From an uncultured Clostridia bacterium (GTDB lineage Bacteria > Bacillota > Clostridia > Lachnospirales > CAG-274), in the NCBI GenBank assembly GCA_947589665.1, contig CANQBJ010000014.1:1-44049 (forward strand): a stretch of 44,049 bases of DNA. Reading direction: 5' to 3'. The first letter of the stretch is position 1. Each line of letters opens with the position of its first letter. Shown one piece after another: positions 26,059 through 34,108 of this stretch. A program made the position numbers and the translations under genes. The notes under the pieces were generated by a model that saw only the letters and a list, made by a program, of their open reading frames with translations, had not been told where the DNA came from and made no database searches.

Positions 26059-27396
26059 CTAAATATATAATACAAACCTGTCCTGACATTTCTTGAACAC
26101 TGCCATACCCAGTATGAGGAAGAGCAGAGAATAAGCCGCACATGCCAGATTAAAGCTTATTCCGGGTATTTCCCCGTACATTACAAGTCCTCTGAAATAG
26201 GTGACATAATAGTACATGGGATTAAGCCTCATAATATTTCTGAGTGCGTCTGTCAGAATACTTTCGGGATATATAACAGGTGTCAGATATATCCATGCCG
26301 ATACAAAAACGGTGTATAGATGCTCTATATCTCTGAAAAACACAGTAAGGGCTGACAATATAAGTCCCAGTCCCAGTGAAAATACTGCCGTATACAGCAG
26401 AGGAACGGGGAACAGCAGCGCAGACCATGTAACAGGCATGCCCGTTATTATTATCATAGCGATTATTGCCGTTATTGAGAAAAGCATATTTATAAAGGCA
26501 AACATACATTTCTGCATGGGAAATATATACTTTGGTATATATACCTTTTTAATAAGTCCGCCTGCATATATCACAGACAGCATTGAACCCATTGTACACT
26601 CCGTCATAAAATTGAAAAGCACGGAACCCATAAGGTAGTAAACTATGAAATAGTCTATTGAAAATCTGAATATATGTGAAAAAACCGCATTTACAATAAG
26701 CGCCATAAGCAGGGGATTGAGTATGCTCCAGAGAAAGCCCAGTATTGACCTTCTGTATTTTACTCTCAGGTCCCTCAGCACAAGATTGCTTATAAGGGGC
26801 ACATACTTTCTAAAAACATTAATGTACAAATTAAGCTTTACGCCGAATATTACAACAGCCGCAGCTATTATGAATACCATTGTGGGGAACAATGAAAATG
26901 CCAGCAGCTTTTCTATATCGATGACAGGCGAATAGTCGTTAAGCTCAATACTGCTTATTTTTAAGTTGGTACCTAAATTGTCGATAAAATCTATCCTGGC
27001 AGAATACATATATCTGTCCGCAATTATCACGGGACGTCCGTTTACAATATTATAATTTGCTTCAAAGGACTTTCCCTCGCTGAAATTTTCCTCTTTATCC
27101 TCTGTATAATATATTTTTAATGCCTTGTCACTGTCTATTTTCGCATTAAATCTCATAGTATACACATAGGTGTCGATATTGTGCAGATATATAGAAGAGC
27201 TTTCCTTGAGAACAAGACCGTCTTCGCCTTCGTCAAAATTTTCAAGCTCCATATCGCTTGTGGGTATTATTTTATTTTCATAATCCATACTCTTACAGTA
27301 TAAATTATCTGCAGAAGAAAGTCTTATGGAATAAACAGAAGTTAAAATCAAAATTATAATGCCCATAACGGCAATAATAAATATTCTTCCTCTCAA
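26059..27396 (-). CDS. ABC-2 polysaccharide export permease (Wzm/TagG type) with N-terminal extracytoplasmic domain
   Basis: A 445-residue protein. The C-terminal ~250 residues are a normal Wzm/TagG permease: RDLRVKYRRSILGFLWSILNPLLMALIVNAVFS, six helices, and LNPMYYYVTYFRG near the end. In front is an extension not usual for the family: a membrane helix at ~5-24, a beta-rich extracytoplasmic domain at ~25-165, and a second helix at ~166-188. The start is TTG 27396 with GGAGGAG 5 bp upstream. First gene of the glycan operon, behind a consensus promoter at 27445-27473. The extra domain might bind the exported glycan. Confidence 0.88.
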   Translation of the reverse strand: MRGRIFIIAVMGIIILILTSVYSIRLSSADNLYCKSMDYENKIIPTSDMELENFDEGEDGLVLKESSSIYLHNIDTYVYTMRFNAKIDSDKALKIYYTEDKEENFSEGKSFEANYNIVNGRPVIIADRYMYSARIDFIDNLGTNLKISSIELNDYSPVIDIEKLLAFSLFPTMVFIIAAAVVIFGVKLNLYINVFRKYVPLISNLVLRDLRVKYRRSILGFLWSILNPLLMALIVNAVFSHIFRFSIDYFIVYYLMGSVLFNFMTECTMGSMLSVIYAGGLIKKVYIPKYIFPMQKCMFAFINMLFSITAIIAMIIITGMPVTWSALLFPVPLLYTAVFSLGLGLILSALTVFFRDIEHLYTVFVSAWIYLTPVIYPESILTDALRNIMRLNPMYYYVTYFRGLVMYGEIPGISFNLACAAYSLLFLILGMAVFKKCQDRFVLYI

Positions 27397-27444
27397 AAAT
27401 GCTCCTCCATTTCCATATTCTCACATCTATGTACAATCTTTATT

Positions 27445-27473
27445 ATTATACAACATTTAAGTTTTTATGTCAA
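27445..27473 (-). promoter_or_regulatory. Promoter of the glycan operon
   Basis: Minus strand TTGACA (27473-27468), 17-bp spacer, TATAAT (27450-27445): full consensus. The leader of about 45 bases shows no obvious riboswitch. Confidence 0.85.
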
Positions 27474-27540
27474 CAAATACCAACCTTTTCACTGTTAAAG
27501 CAGGTGTTAAAGTGTCAATGATTGGTAACACCCTTTTTGA

Positions 27541-27738
27541 CTGCCTCACAAACGGTATGGGCTTTTAGACGATCTGTTCAGCCCTCTGACCGACACCTTC
27601 GATATGCTGTTCGGAGAAGCGCAGCAGAGCATTATCAGAAATACGGAACAATATAATGTGAACATTAAACATATAAGATTTTATATTGTTTTCCATTTAT
27701 GGCACGGTGTTGTAGTTTTAAATTTTTGTTTAGCGTAG
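27541..27738 (+). pseudogene. Possible decayed coding fragment
   Basis: A frame open for 65 codons begins right after a TGA and has no ribosome-binding site. Codons 5-41 read like real protein (KRYGLLDDLFSPLTD, then TFDMLFGEAQQSI) and use GC-rich codons (CTG, TTC, ACC, GAC) unlike the AT-rich bases around them. After about 27665 it turns into AT-rich noise. No family recognised. It may be a remnant of a lost gene between the glycan operon promoter and the MITE-like repeat. Confidence 0.3.
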
Positions 27739-27744
27739 AAAAAC

Positions 27745-28026
27745 GACCCTTCCACCAACCTTCGGCATCAGCACTTTCGGCTTCGCCGAAAGCCGACCTA
27801 CGGTCGTCCGATAAATCTTTCGGTGCAATGTCCCCCTCCCCTCCGACGCTAACGCTAGGGGAGGTCGTTTACCGCAAGGCGGTGACAGCAGCTTAGTTGT
27901 TGTTTTTTCTAAGTAAATAAGCGGCTTTGAAAGGAATAAACCTAAAGCTCCCCTTCGCAAGGGGAGCTGTCAGCCGCGGCAAAAGCTTATATAAAAATAG
28001 CTGTGAGCGGGGCTGACTGAGAGGTC
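27745..28026 (+). repeat. MITE-like dispersed repeat, copy C
   Basis: Left end GACCCTTCC (diverged from GACCTCTC), right end GAGAGGTC (28019-28026). Same orientation as copy A. The core TTTTTTCTAAGTAAATAAG is at about 27903-27921. The right arm GTCAGCCGCGGCAAAAGC...GGGGCTGACTGAGAGGTC is nearly identical to that of copy A. The left arm contains extra short hairpins (CTTTCGG-CTT-CGCCGAAAG). Confidence 0.78.
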
Positions 28027-28074
28027 GAACCTATTCATATAAACAAAAATTTACCGAATTCACATTATAATTAA

Positions 28075-28098
28075 AAAGCAGCCTTAAAAGGCTGCTTT
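28075..28098 (-). terminator. Terminator after trxA
   Basis: AAAGCAGCC-TTAAAA-GGCTGCTTT, with T-rich sequence following on the minus strand. It lies 5 bp beyond the trxA stop. Confidence 0.85.
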
Positions 28099-28102
28099 AA
28101 TT

Positions 28103-28408
28103 TTATATAAGATTAAGTATCTCATCTCTTGAGATAACACCTACGCTTTTTTTACTGAGCTTGCCATCTCTGAAAACCATAAGAGTAGGTATTGACATAA
28201 CACCAAACTCCTCTGCCAGTTCAGGCTGTTCATCTATATTTATCTTGCCTACCTTAATGGCAGTGGTCTCGCCTGCTATCTTATCCACAACGGGAGAAAG
28301 CATCTGACAGGGACCGCACCATGCTGCCCAAAAGTCTACAAGCACAGGCTTATTGCTGTTAAGGACCTCATCATTGAAATTATCCTTGGTCAATGTTATA
28401 ACGCTCAT
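28103..28408 (-). CDS. trxA: Thioredoxin
   Basis: A 101-residue thioredoxin. The active site is WAAWCGPC near residues 28-35, the cis-Pro is in MSIPTLMVF, and the length is standard. It reduces protein disulfides in the cytosol, recycled by thioredoxin reductase (not in this window). A GAGAGG site precedes the ATG. The next gene upstream is the MntR-like regulator, 43 bp away on the same strand, so co-transcription is possible. Confidence 0.96.
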   Translation of the reverse strand: MSVITLTKDNFNDEVLNSNKPVLVDFWAAWCGPCQMLSPVVDKIAGETTAIKVGKINIDEQPELAEEFGVMSIPTLMVFRDGKLSKKSVGVISRDEILNLI

Positions 28409-28451
28409 TAAAACACCTCTCTTTTCTTTAGTATTTCAGACAAATTAAATA

Positions 28452-28820
28452 TTATTCCTCATTAAAAAACTTTTCCTTTATCTTATCAAAGGATTTGGGG
28501 CTTATGACATGCTCTATTCTGCAGGCATCGGTCACAGCAGTCTTTTCATCCACACCCAGAGAAACAAGAAACTTAGAAAGCACCTGATGTCTTTCATAAA
28601 TAGTCTCGGCAATTTTCCTGCCGCTTTCTGTAAGCAATATCTGATTAAGGCCGTCCATTTCAATATGCCCTTCCTTTTTAAGAACGGACATGGCGCGGCT
28701 TACACTTGGCTTTGAAAAACCAAGCTCATGAGCAACATCTATAGAACGGACATAGCCGTTTCTTTCCTTTAATATCAATATTGCCTCAAGATAATTTTCC
28801 CCTGATTCCTGTATTGCCAT
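28452..28820 (-). CDS. DtxR/MntR-family metal-dependent regulator
   Basis: A 122-residue repressor. The N-terminal winged helix (SGENYLEAILILKERNGYVRSIDVAHELGFSKPSVSRAMSVLKKEGHIEM) is the DtxR/MntR type. The dimerisation domain (IYERHQVLSKFL...DACRIEHVIS) carries the metal-site residues Glu, His and Cys in EH/ACRIEH positions. The SH3-like third domain of DtxR is absent, as in MntR. ATG 28820 is chosen because GGGAGG lies 8 bp upstream. The metal, Mn or Fe, is undecided; no transporter gene is nearby. Confidence 0.85.
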   Translation of the reverse strand: MAIQESGENYLEAILILKERNGYVRSIDVAHELGFSKPSVSRAMSVLKKEGHIEMDGLNQILLTESGRKIAETIYERHQVLSKFLVSLGVDEKTAVTDACRIEHVISPKSFDKIKEKFFNEE

Positions 28821-28896
28821 ACAAAACGCCTCCCTTACCCTTAATAATAACATATTGCGACGTTTTTTTCAATATATTTTTAATTTACCGCACACA

Positions 28897-29970
28897 TCAG
28901 TCGCCAAAGGATATGCCTATGTGTCTTGCAGTAAGTATGACCTCATCATCGGCAGGCACATTCTTGAGCTTGCCTGCAACCTCCTCAAGAGGTACGGCAG
29001 TTATGCTGCCGTTCTTCATACCTACCATATATCCGTACTGTTTTTTCAGAATAAGCTCTGCCGCTCCTGCGCCAAATCTTGTGGTAAGTACCCTGTCATA
29101 GGCATTGGGCGCGCCGCCTCTCTGTATATGTCCGGGAACCACAACTCTTACCTCATGGCTTGAGGCTGAGGCTATTTCGTCTGCGACCCTGTAGGCAATA
29201 GAGGGCTGAGGCATAACGGCTCTGTGCGCCTTGAATTCCTTCTTGTTCATACTGCTCTCCTCAAGGGATATGGCGCCCTCGGCAACGGCAATTATAGAAA
29301 AGCCCTTACCTTCCTTTGTACGTTTGTCTATTTCCTCATTTATTTTATTTATATCATAGGGTATCTCAGGCAGAAGTATGATGTCTGCTCCTCCCGCAAC
29401 TCCCGCATAGAGAGTAAGCCAGCCTGCCTTATGTCCCATTATCTCTATTACAAATATTCTGCCGTGAGATGTAGCCGTTGTGTGTATTCTGTCTATAACA
29501 TCAGTCGCTACATCCAGGGCGGATGTAAAGCCGAAGGTAATATCCGTACCCCACAGGTCATTGTCTATTGTCTTAGGCAGCGTAACTACGTTAAGCCCCT
29601 CTTGGCTAAGGAGATTGGCAGTCTTATGGGTGCCGTTTCCGCCCAGTATGACAAGACAGTCAAGATCCATTTTTTTATAATTGTCCTTCATTGCCTTTAC
29701 CTTATCTATGCCGTCCTCTTCTATTACGGTCATTTTCTTAAAGGGCTTTCTGGAGGTGCCTAAAATAGTGCCGCCTCTTGTAAGTATGCCTGAAAAATCC
29801 CTGCTTTTGAGCTTTTTATAATTGCCCTCGATAAGTCCCTTGTAGCCGTCAAGTATACCGTATATCTCAATATCCTTGCCCAGCTTATTGTATAGCGCCT
29901 TTGCTACACCTCTCATCGTGGCATTAAGACCCTGACAGTCACCGCCGCTTGTCAACATACCGATTTTCAT
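28897..29970 (-). CDS. pfkA: 6-phosphofructokinase
   Basis: A 357-residue glycolytic kinase that turns fructose 6-phosphate into the 1,6-bisphosphate. TSGGDCQGLNA opens the protein. The phosphoryl-donor motifs are GGNGTHKTA, in which the Gly at the E. coli 104 position predicts ATP as donor, and PKTIDND, in which the Lys at position 124 is typical of pyrophosphate enzymes but also of the actinobacterial ATP group. The mixed pattern places it in the group III-like ATP clade; donor use is inferred. The start overlaps the ATP-grasp gene stop by 4 bp (ATGA), so it is translated as the third gene of that operon, an unusual setting for pfk. Confidence 0.92.
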   Translation of the reverse strand: MKIGMLTSGGDCQGLNATMRGVAKALYNKLGKDIEIYGILDGYKGLIEGNYKKLKSRDFSGILTRGGTILGTSRKPFKKMTVIEEDGIDKVKAMKDNYKKMDLDCLVILGGNGTHKTANLLSQEGLNVVTLPKTIDNDLWGTDITFGFTSALDVATDVIDRIHTTATSHGRIFVIEIMGHKAGWLTLYAGVAGGADIILLPEIPYDINKINEEIDKRTKEGKGFSIIAVAEGAISLEESSMNKKEFKAHRAVMPQPSIAYRVADEIASASSHEVRVVVPGHIQRGGAPNAYDRVLTTRFGAGAAELILKKQYGYMVGMKNGSITAVPLEEVAGKLKNVPADDEVILTARHIGISFGD

Positions 29971-30755
29971 TTTGTCATCTCCTTGATAATATATTCTGTG
30001 TATATTTCCACAATGTCTATATCTGTGCAGGAATATACCATACGGCTTCCCACAACGTCCTCTATCTCGTTAAAAACAATTCTGCCCTCGTTGAATACAA
30101 AGTCTATGCCTGCAAAGTCAAAGTCAAAAAGACCTATGATGCGTTCCACAAGCTCTTTTTCTTCCTGGGATAATGTATATAACGATGCCCTTCCGCCTAG
30201 GCAGAAGTTACTTCTGAAATCTGTTTTGGACTGTCTGAGCATAGCGCACACGATATTATTTCCTATTACGTAAACTCTGAGGTCCTTTCCTATATCCGAT
30301 GCCGCCGCCTGTATGACATAGTTGTCCTTTTCGTATAAAGACAGTCTTTCCATAAGCTCTTCTCTTGAATTTATCATAAAAACCCTGTCGCCGCCGTGAC
30401 TGTTCTTAGGCTTTATCACAACGGGGAACCGAAAAGATATATCGGCGCTGTAATATGTATCCATTATCTCTATACCGTTGTCCGATACATACTTATATGT
30501 AAGAGCCTTGTCATTTGCAATATGGGAAACAAAGTAATTATTAAAGCACCTTACGCCTATACTTTCAAGGTGTCTTGTGATCTCAGGCGCCATAACACGG
30601 ACTATTGCAAAATCAGGCTTGTCCCCGGTATATATCTCATCTGCATACACAAGTCTTAGCTCAATGCCGTGCCTTTCAAACTTGTCTTTATACTTCTGTA
30701 TGTAGCTGCTGTTACGCTTTGCTGCATTTTTTTCATATATTATATATCCAAACAT
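29967..30755 (-). CDS. ATP-grasp ligase, RimK-like (second of a pair)
   Basis: A 262-residue ATP-grasp protein. An N-terminal pre-ATP-grasp fold (MFGYIIYEK) is followed by FPVVIKPKNSHGGDRVF with the ATP-binding Lys and Gly loop, DLRVYVIGN, and the metal-binding FNEIEDVVGSRMVY. The family joins a carboxylate to an amine through an acyl phosphate. It overlaps the sister gene upstream by 16 bp and pfkA downstream by 4 bp. The two paralogues share the same layout (e.g. RxFNxxx...NDKALTY; FRSNFxxGG versus FRANITNGG) but differ in the metal loop. Substrate unknown; a peptide, cofactor or wall precursor are all possible. Confidence 0.85.
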   Translation of the reverse strand: MFGYIIYEKNAAKRNSSYIQKYKDKFERHGIELRLVYADEIYTGDKPDFAIVRVMAPEITRHLESIGVRCFNNYFVSHIANDKALTYKYVSDNGIEIMDTYYSADISFRFPVVIKPKNSHGGDRVFMINSREELMERLSLYEKDNYVIQAAASDIGKDLRVYVIGNNIVCAMLRQSKTDFRSNFCLGGRASLYTLSQEEKELVERIIGLFDFDFAGIDFVFNEGRIVFNEIEDVVGSRMVYSCTDIDIVEIYTEYIIKEMTK

Positions 30756-31591
30756 TTTTCTATATACTCCGCTATTTTATCGGCAATATTTATGCCCGTA
30801 CATTCAAATATATTCTTAAAGTGGGCATTGGAATTGACCTCACACAAAAGAGGACCTTCACTGCTCATAAGTATATCAACACCGCCGAAATCCAGACCTA
30901 AAATATGGCATACCCTTTCGGCAAGGCTTATTTCTTCCGCAGTCGGAATATATTTCTCCATAGTGCCGCCGTTCGTGATATTGGCTCTGAAATCATTTTC
31001 ATTTTTCCTCAGCATAGCTGCCTCAGCCCTGCCGCCCACTACGTTTATTCGTATATCACGGCCCCTGCTTTCAGCTATATATTTCTGGAAAATAAGAGGT
31101 TCCCTGTTATTTCTTACAATTTCTTCTGCCTGCTTTATATCCTCTGCCATATATACATTCTGTCCAAAGGAACCAAAGCATTCCTTTATTATGAAGGGAT
31201 AGCCCAGCCTTTCCCCTGCCGTCCTTACAAATCCCGTATCATTATAGCCTATGTTCCTATAGGTCATGGGTACGGCTATGGTATCGGGCATTGGTACCCT
31301 GCCCTTAAGCGCAACATATGTAAGAGCCTTGTTATCGCAAAGCTCTATGGCTCTGCTGCTGTTGAAGAGCCTGAGTCCCATATTTTCAAGGCTTTTGGCA
31401 AGAACTATGTCCTTGTCCCAGAACAACACAAAATCGGGATGTCTGCAGGTGCCGTCTATAAAGGCAAGCTCCGTGTTGGTGTACACTTCTATGCTATGTC
31501 CTCTTTTTTCAAAGGCTTTACACAGCCAGTCATATATTTCGCTGAATTTAGAACTGACTAAAAAACCGTTCACCACAAGCCAGCCATACAT
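30740..31591 (-). CDS. ATP-grasp ligase, RimK-like (first of a pair)
   Basis: A 283-residue paralogue of the next gene. Its motifs are YPFIIKECFGSFGQNVYMA, RGRDIRINVVGG, FRANITNGG and the metal loop LLCEVNSNAHFKN, closer to classical RimK/LysX (EVNSxxxF) than its sister. The N-terminal ~100 residues form the usual pre-ATP-grasp domain (LFNSSRAIELCDNKALTYVAL). First gene of the operon with its own promoter. Two ATP-grasp enzymes in tandem could act in sequence or as a heterodimer. Confidence 0.85.
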   Translation of the reverse strand: MYGWLVVNGFLVSSKFSEIYDWLCKAFEKRGHSIEVYTNTELAFIDGTCRHPDFVLFWDKDIVLAKSLENMGLRLFNSSRAIELCDNKALTYVALKGRVPMPDTIAVPMTYRNIGYNDTGFVRTAGERLGYPFIIKECFGSFGQNVYMAEDIKQAEEIVRNNREPLIFQKYIAESRGRDIRINVVGGRAEAAMLRKNENDFRANITNGGTMEKYIPTAEEISLAERVCHILGLDFGGVDILMSSEGPLLCEVNSNAHFKNIFECTGINIADKIAEYIEKCLDI

Positions 31592-31611
31592 ATGATCACC
31601 CTCTTTTATAC

Positions 31612-31640
31612 AGTATACTACTATATGACGATTTTGGCAA
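31612..31640 (-). promoter_or_regulatory. Promoter of the ATP-grasp/pfkA operon
   Basis: Minus strand TTGCCA (31640-31635), 17-bp spacer, TATACT (31617-31612); GAGGGTG ribosome-binding site before the ATG at 31591. Confidence 0.65.
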
Positions 31641-31679
31641 TAAAGACTATTGCAATTGTTTGTTTAGTGGGGTAGGTTA

Positions 31680-31952
31680 GACCTCTCAGTCAGCCCCGTT
31701 CACAGCTATTTTTATATAAACTTTTGCCGCGGCTGACAGCTCCATTGCAGCGGAAGAAGTTATCCGCCGATACGAAGTATCGCTTTTGCCGAAGGCAAAA
31801 GTGCTGAACCTGATTAGGGGAGCCTTAGTTGTGCGCTTTACAAAAGCCCTTATTTACTTAGAAAAACAACAACTAAGCAGTTATCACAGCCTTTGCGGTG
31901 CATAGCCTCCCCTATCAGGGGAGGGGGACCGCCGTTAGGCGGTGGAGAGGTC
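31680..31952 (-). repeat. MITE-like dispersed repeat, copy D
   Basis: Perfect ends GACCTCTC (31680-31687) and GAGAGGTC (31945-31952). It is copy A in reverse orientation: the arm with GTCAGCCCCGTTCACAGC at the left, the GGAGGGGGACC arm at the right, and the core CTTATTTACTTAGAAAAA from 31849. The inner hairpin segment with GCGGAAGAAGTTATCCGCCG is shared with copy A only, so A and D are the closest pair. Lies between ligA and the ATP-grasp operon. Confidence 0.8.
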
Positions 31953-32019
31953 AATACTAACCTAAGCATAACTTATTTAAACATCAGAATAATACCGCCC
32001 CATACCGCAAATTACCGAT

Positions 32020-33963
32020 CTATTCTTCTATAAGCTTTACAAAATCCTCTTCACTTATAATAGGTATGCCTAATTCCTTAGCTTTTTTATTTTTGGAGGA
32101 TGCAGAGTTTACATTGTTGTTTATAAGGTAGTCCGTTTTGGAGCTTACACTTGAGGCAGCCTTGCCGCCAAGCTTTTCAATATGCGCCTGCAATTCCTTT
32201 CTATTCTTATAAATATGCACATCTCCTGTTATTACAAAGGTCTTGCCCTCAAGCACATTGCTTCCCGTGCTTTCCTCTTCTTTGGCAAATGTAATGTAGC
32301 TCATGGCATCGTCTATAAGCTCGGTATTTTCCTTGTGGCTGAAATACTTCTCAACAGAGTTGGCAATGACCTCGCCAAAGCCGTCTATCTCCATAAGCTC
32401 CTCTGCTGTGGCATTTCTTATGCCGTCCATTGAATAGCCGTATTTTTTGCACAAAAGCTTTGCATTGCTAAGACCTACATTGTTAATGCCGAGAGCGTAT
32501 ATAAAGTTGGCAATATGCACATTTTTACTTTTTTCTATGGCGGCAATAAGATTGTTATAGGACTTTTCGCCAAAGCCCTCCATAGCGATTATTTCGTCCT
32601 TGTATTTCTCAAGCTTAAACAGATCGGTATAGTTGTCTATAAAACCCTTTTCTATAAACTTTTCAATAGTTGCCTCGGAAAGCCCTTCTATATTCATGGC
32701 ATCTCTTGACACAAAATGTTCAAGGCTTGACACTCTCTGCGCCTTGCAGTTAGGATTGGGACACTTAAGAGCCTTGCCGTCACGCAGGCTTATTATCTCC
32801 GTTTCCTCGTGGCACACGGGACAGACCTTTGGTATCTCCGCAGTATTGCTCTGCGTTATATTTTCCGCTACCTGGGGTATTATCATATTTGCCTTGTATA
32901 CCCTTATGGTATCTCCTATTCCCAGCTTAAGGCTTTCCACAATGCTTAAATTGTGAAGAGAGGCTCTGTTTACGGTCGTACCCTCCAGTTCCACAGGCTC
33001 AAATACGGCTATGGGATTGATTAGTCCCGTCCTTGATGTATTCCAGTCTATGTCCAGAAGTCTGGTCTCGGCAAGCTCATCAGCCCACTTGAAGGCTATG
33101 GAATCTCTGGGGAATTTGGCAGTAGTTCCAAGACTTTCGCTGTATTCAATACTGTTGTAGGTCAGCACAAGACCGTCTGTGGCAAATTTATTACGGGGTA
33201 TCTTGTCCTCAAAATGCCTTACCGTTTCTTCCATATTGTCGGCTGTTACGATCTGTCTTTCCACAGCCGTAAAGCCCATACTCTCAAGCCAGTCCAGTCT
33301 TTCGGACTTGCTGTCGCCAAATTCCTTTCCCTCAGCCTTTACAAGAGAAAAGGCTATAAAGTTTACATTCCTCTTTGCCGCAATTTCGGAATTAAGCTGT
33401 CTTACCGTGCCGCTGCAAAGATTACGCGGATTTTTGTACTTCTCCTCAGCAGCAAGGTTTTCATTTATATTGTTGAAATCCTCAAAGGAGATAACAGCCT
33501 CGCCCCTTATTACGGTTTCCCCCTTAAAGCTCATTTTAACGGGGATATTCCTGAAAAATACCGCATTGTGGGTTATGTCCTCGCCTATTTCACCGTTTCC
33601 CCTTGTAACAGCCTGCGCAAGCTGGCCGTTATTGTAGGTAAGCACAACGGTAAGTCCATCCATTTTGTAGGAAAGTATACATTCATTGCTTCCCGCAAAT
33701 TCTTTAAGCCTTTCCACTTCCTTTGTCTTGTCAAGGGAAAGCATAGGGCTTTCGTGCCTTACCTTAGTAAGAGAGCTGAGGACCTTATGTCCTACCTTCT
33801 GCGTAGGGCTGTCTGAAAGCACAATACCCGTTTCCGCCTCCAGAGCCACAAGCTCGTCATAGAGCCTGTCATACTGAAAGTCGCTCATTATCTCGGAATC
33901 CTTCTGATAATATGCCTCTGACGCTTTATTTAAAATTTCTATTAATTCTTTCATTCTTTCCAT
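32020..33963 (-). CDS. ligA: NAD-dependent DNA ligase LigA
   Basis: A 647-residue ligase that seals nicks during replication and repair using NAD. It has the Ia domain (AYYQKDSEIMSDFQYDRLYDELVALE), the adenylated Lys in LSYKMDGLTVVLTY, and RGEAVISFEDF. It also has the OB fold, the four-Cys zinc finger (CPVC...CPNPNC), helix-hairpin-helix repeats (IEGLSEATIEKF, MEGFGEKSYNNL, IDGFGEVIANSV) and a C-terminal BRCT domain (EGKTFVITGDVHIYKNRKELQAHIEKLGG). The active-site context YKMDGLTVV differs from the common PKIDGLA. AAGGAG lies 8 bp before ATG 33963. It is transcribed alone, divergent from the ytrA-like operon. Confidence 0.95.
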   Translation of the reverse strand: MERMKELIEILNKASEAYYQKDSEIMSDFQYDRLYDELVALEAETGIVLSDSPTQKVGHKVLSSLTKVRHESPMLSLDKTKEVERLKEFAGSNECILSYKMDGLTVVLTYNNGQLAQAVTRGNGEIGEDITHNAVFFRNIPVKMSFKGETVIRGEAVISFEDFNNINENLAAEEKYKNPRNLCSGTVRQLNSEIAAKRNVNFIAFSLVKAEGKEFGDSKSERLDWLESMGFTAVERQIVTADNMEETVRHFEDKIPRNKFATDGLVLTYNSIEYSESLGTTAKFPRDSIAFKWADELAETRLLDIDWNTSRTGLINPIAVFEPVELEGTTVNRASLHNLSIVESLKLGIGDTIRVYKANMIIPQVAENITQSNTAEIPKVCPVCHEETEIISLRDGKALKCPNPNCKAQRVSSLEHFVSRDAMNIEGLSEATIEKFIEKGFIDNYTDLFKLEKYKDEIIAMEGFGEKSYNNLIAAIEKSKNVHIANFIYALGINNVGLSNAKLLCKKYGYSMDGIRNATAEELMEIDGFGEVIANSVEKYFSHKENTELIDDAMSYITFAKEEESTGSNVLEGKTFVITGDVHIYKNRKELQAHIEKLGGKAASSVSSKTDYLINNNVNSASSKNKKAKELGIPIISEEDFVKLIEE

Positions 33964-34045
33964 AGCAAAAACTCCTTTTTAACAGTATAACCTAAAATTA
34001 TGAAATAATCAAATATTAAAAAAATCTGAATATAAAAAAATGCTA

Positions 34046-34084
34046 TTGACAAGCTTTGTATGGTGTACTATAATACATAGTACA
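34046..34084 (+). promoter_or_regulatory. Consensus promoter with GntR/YtrA-type operator
   Basis: TTGACA (34046-34051), 17-bp spacer, TATAAT (34069-34074). The -10 box sits inside a perfect inverted repeat TGTACTA-N7-TAGTACA (34064-34084). A repressor bound here would block the polymerase; the adjacent GntR gene is the obvious candidate. Confidence 0.8.
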
Positions 34085-34108
34085 GTAAAGCTAAAGGCAG
34101 GTGATACT

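Noticed and set aside
25314..26141. Longer start for the ABC ATPase at 26141
   Set aside because: It would overlap the permease by 83 bp and begin with a non-homologous stretch, whereas ATG 26048 has AGGAGAG and begins with the family sequence.
2957..31952. The MITE-like repeats as complete insertion sequences
   Set aside because: They are under 300 bp and encode no transposase. Target-site duplications could not be made out with confidence.
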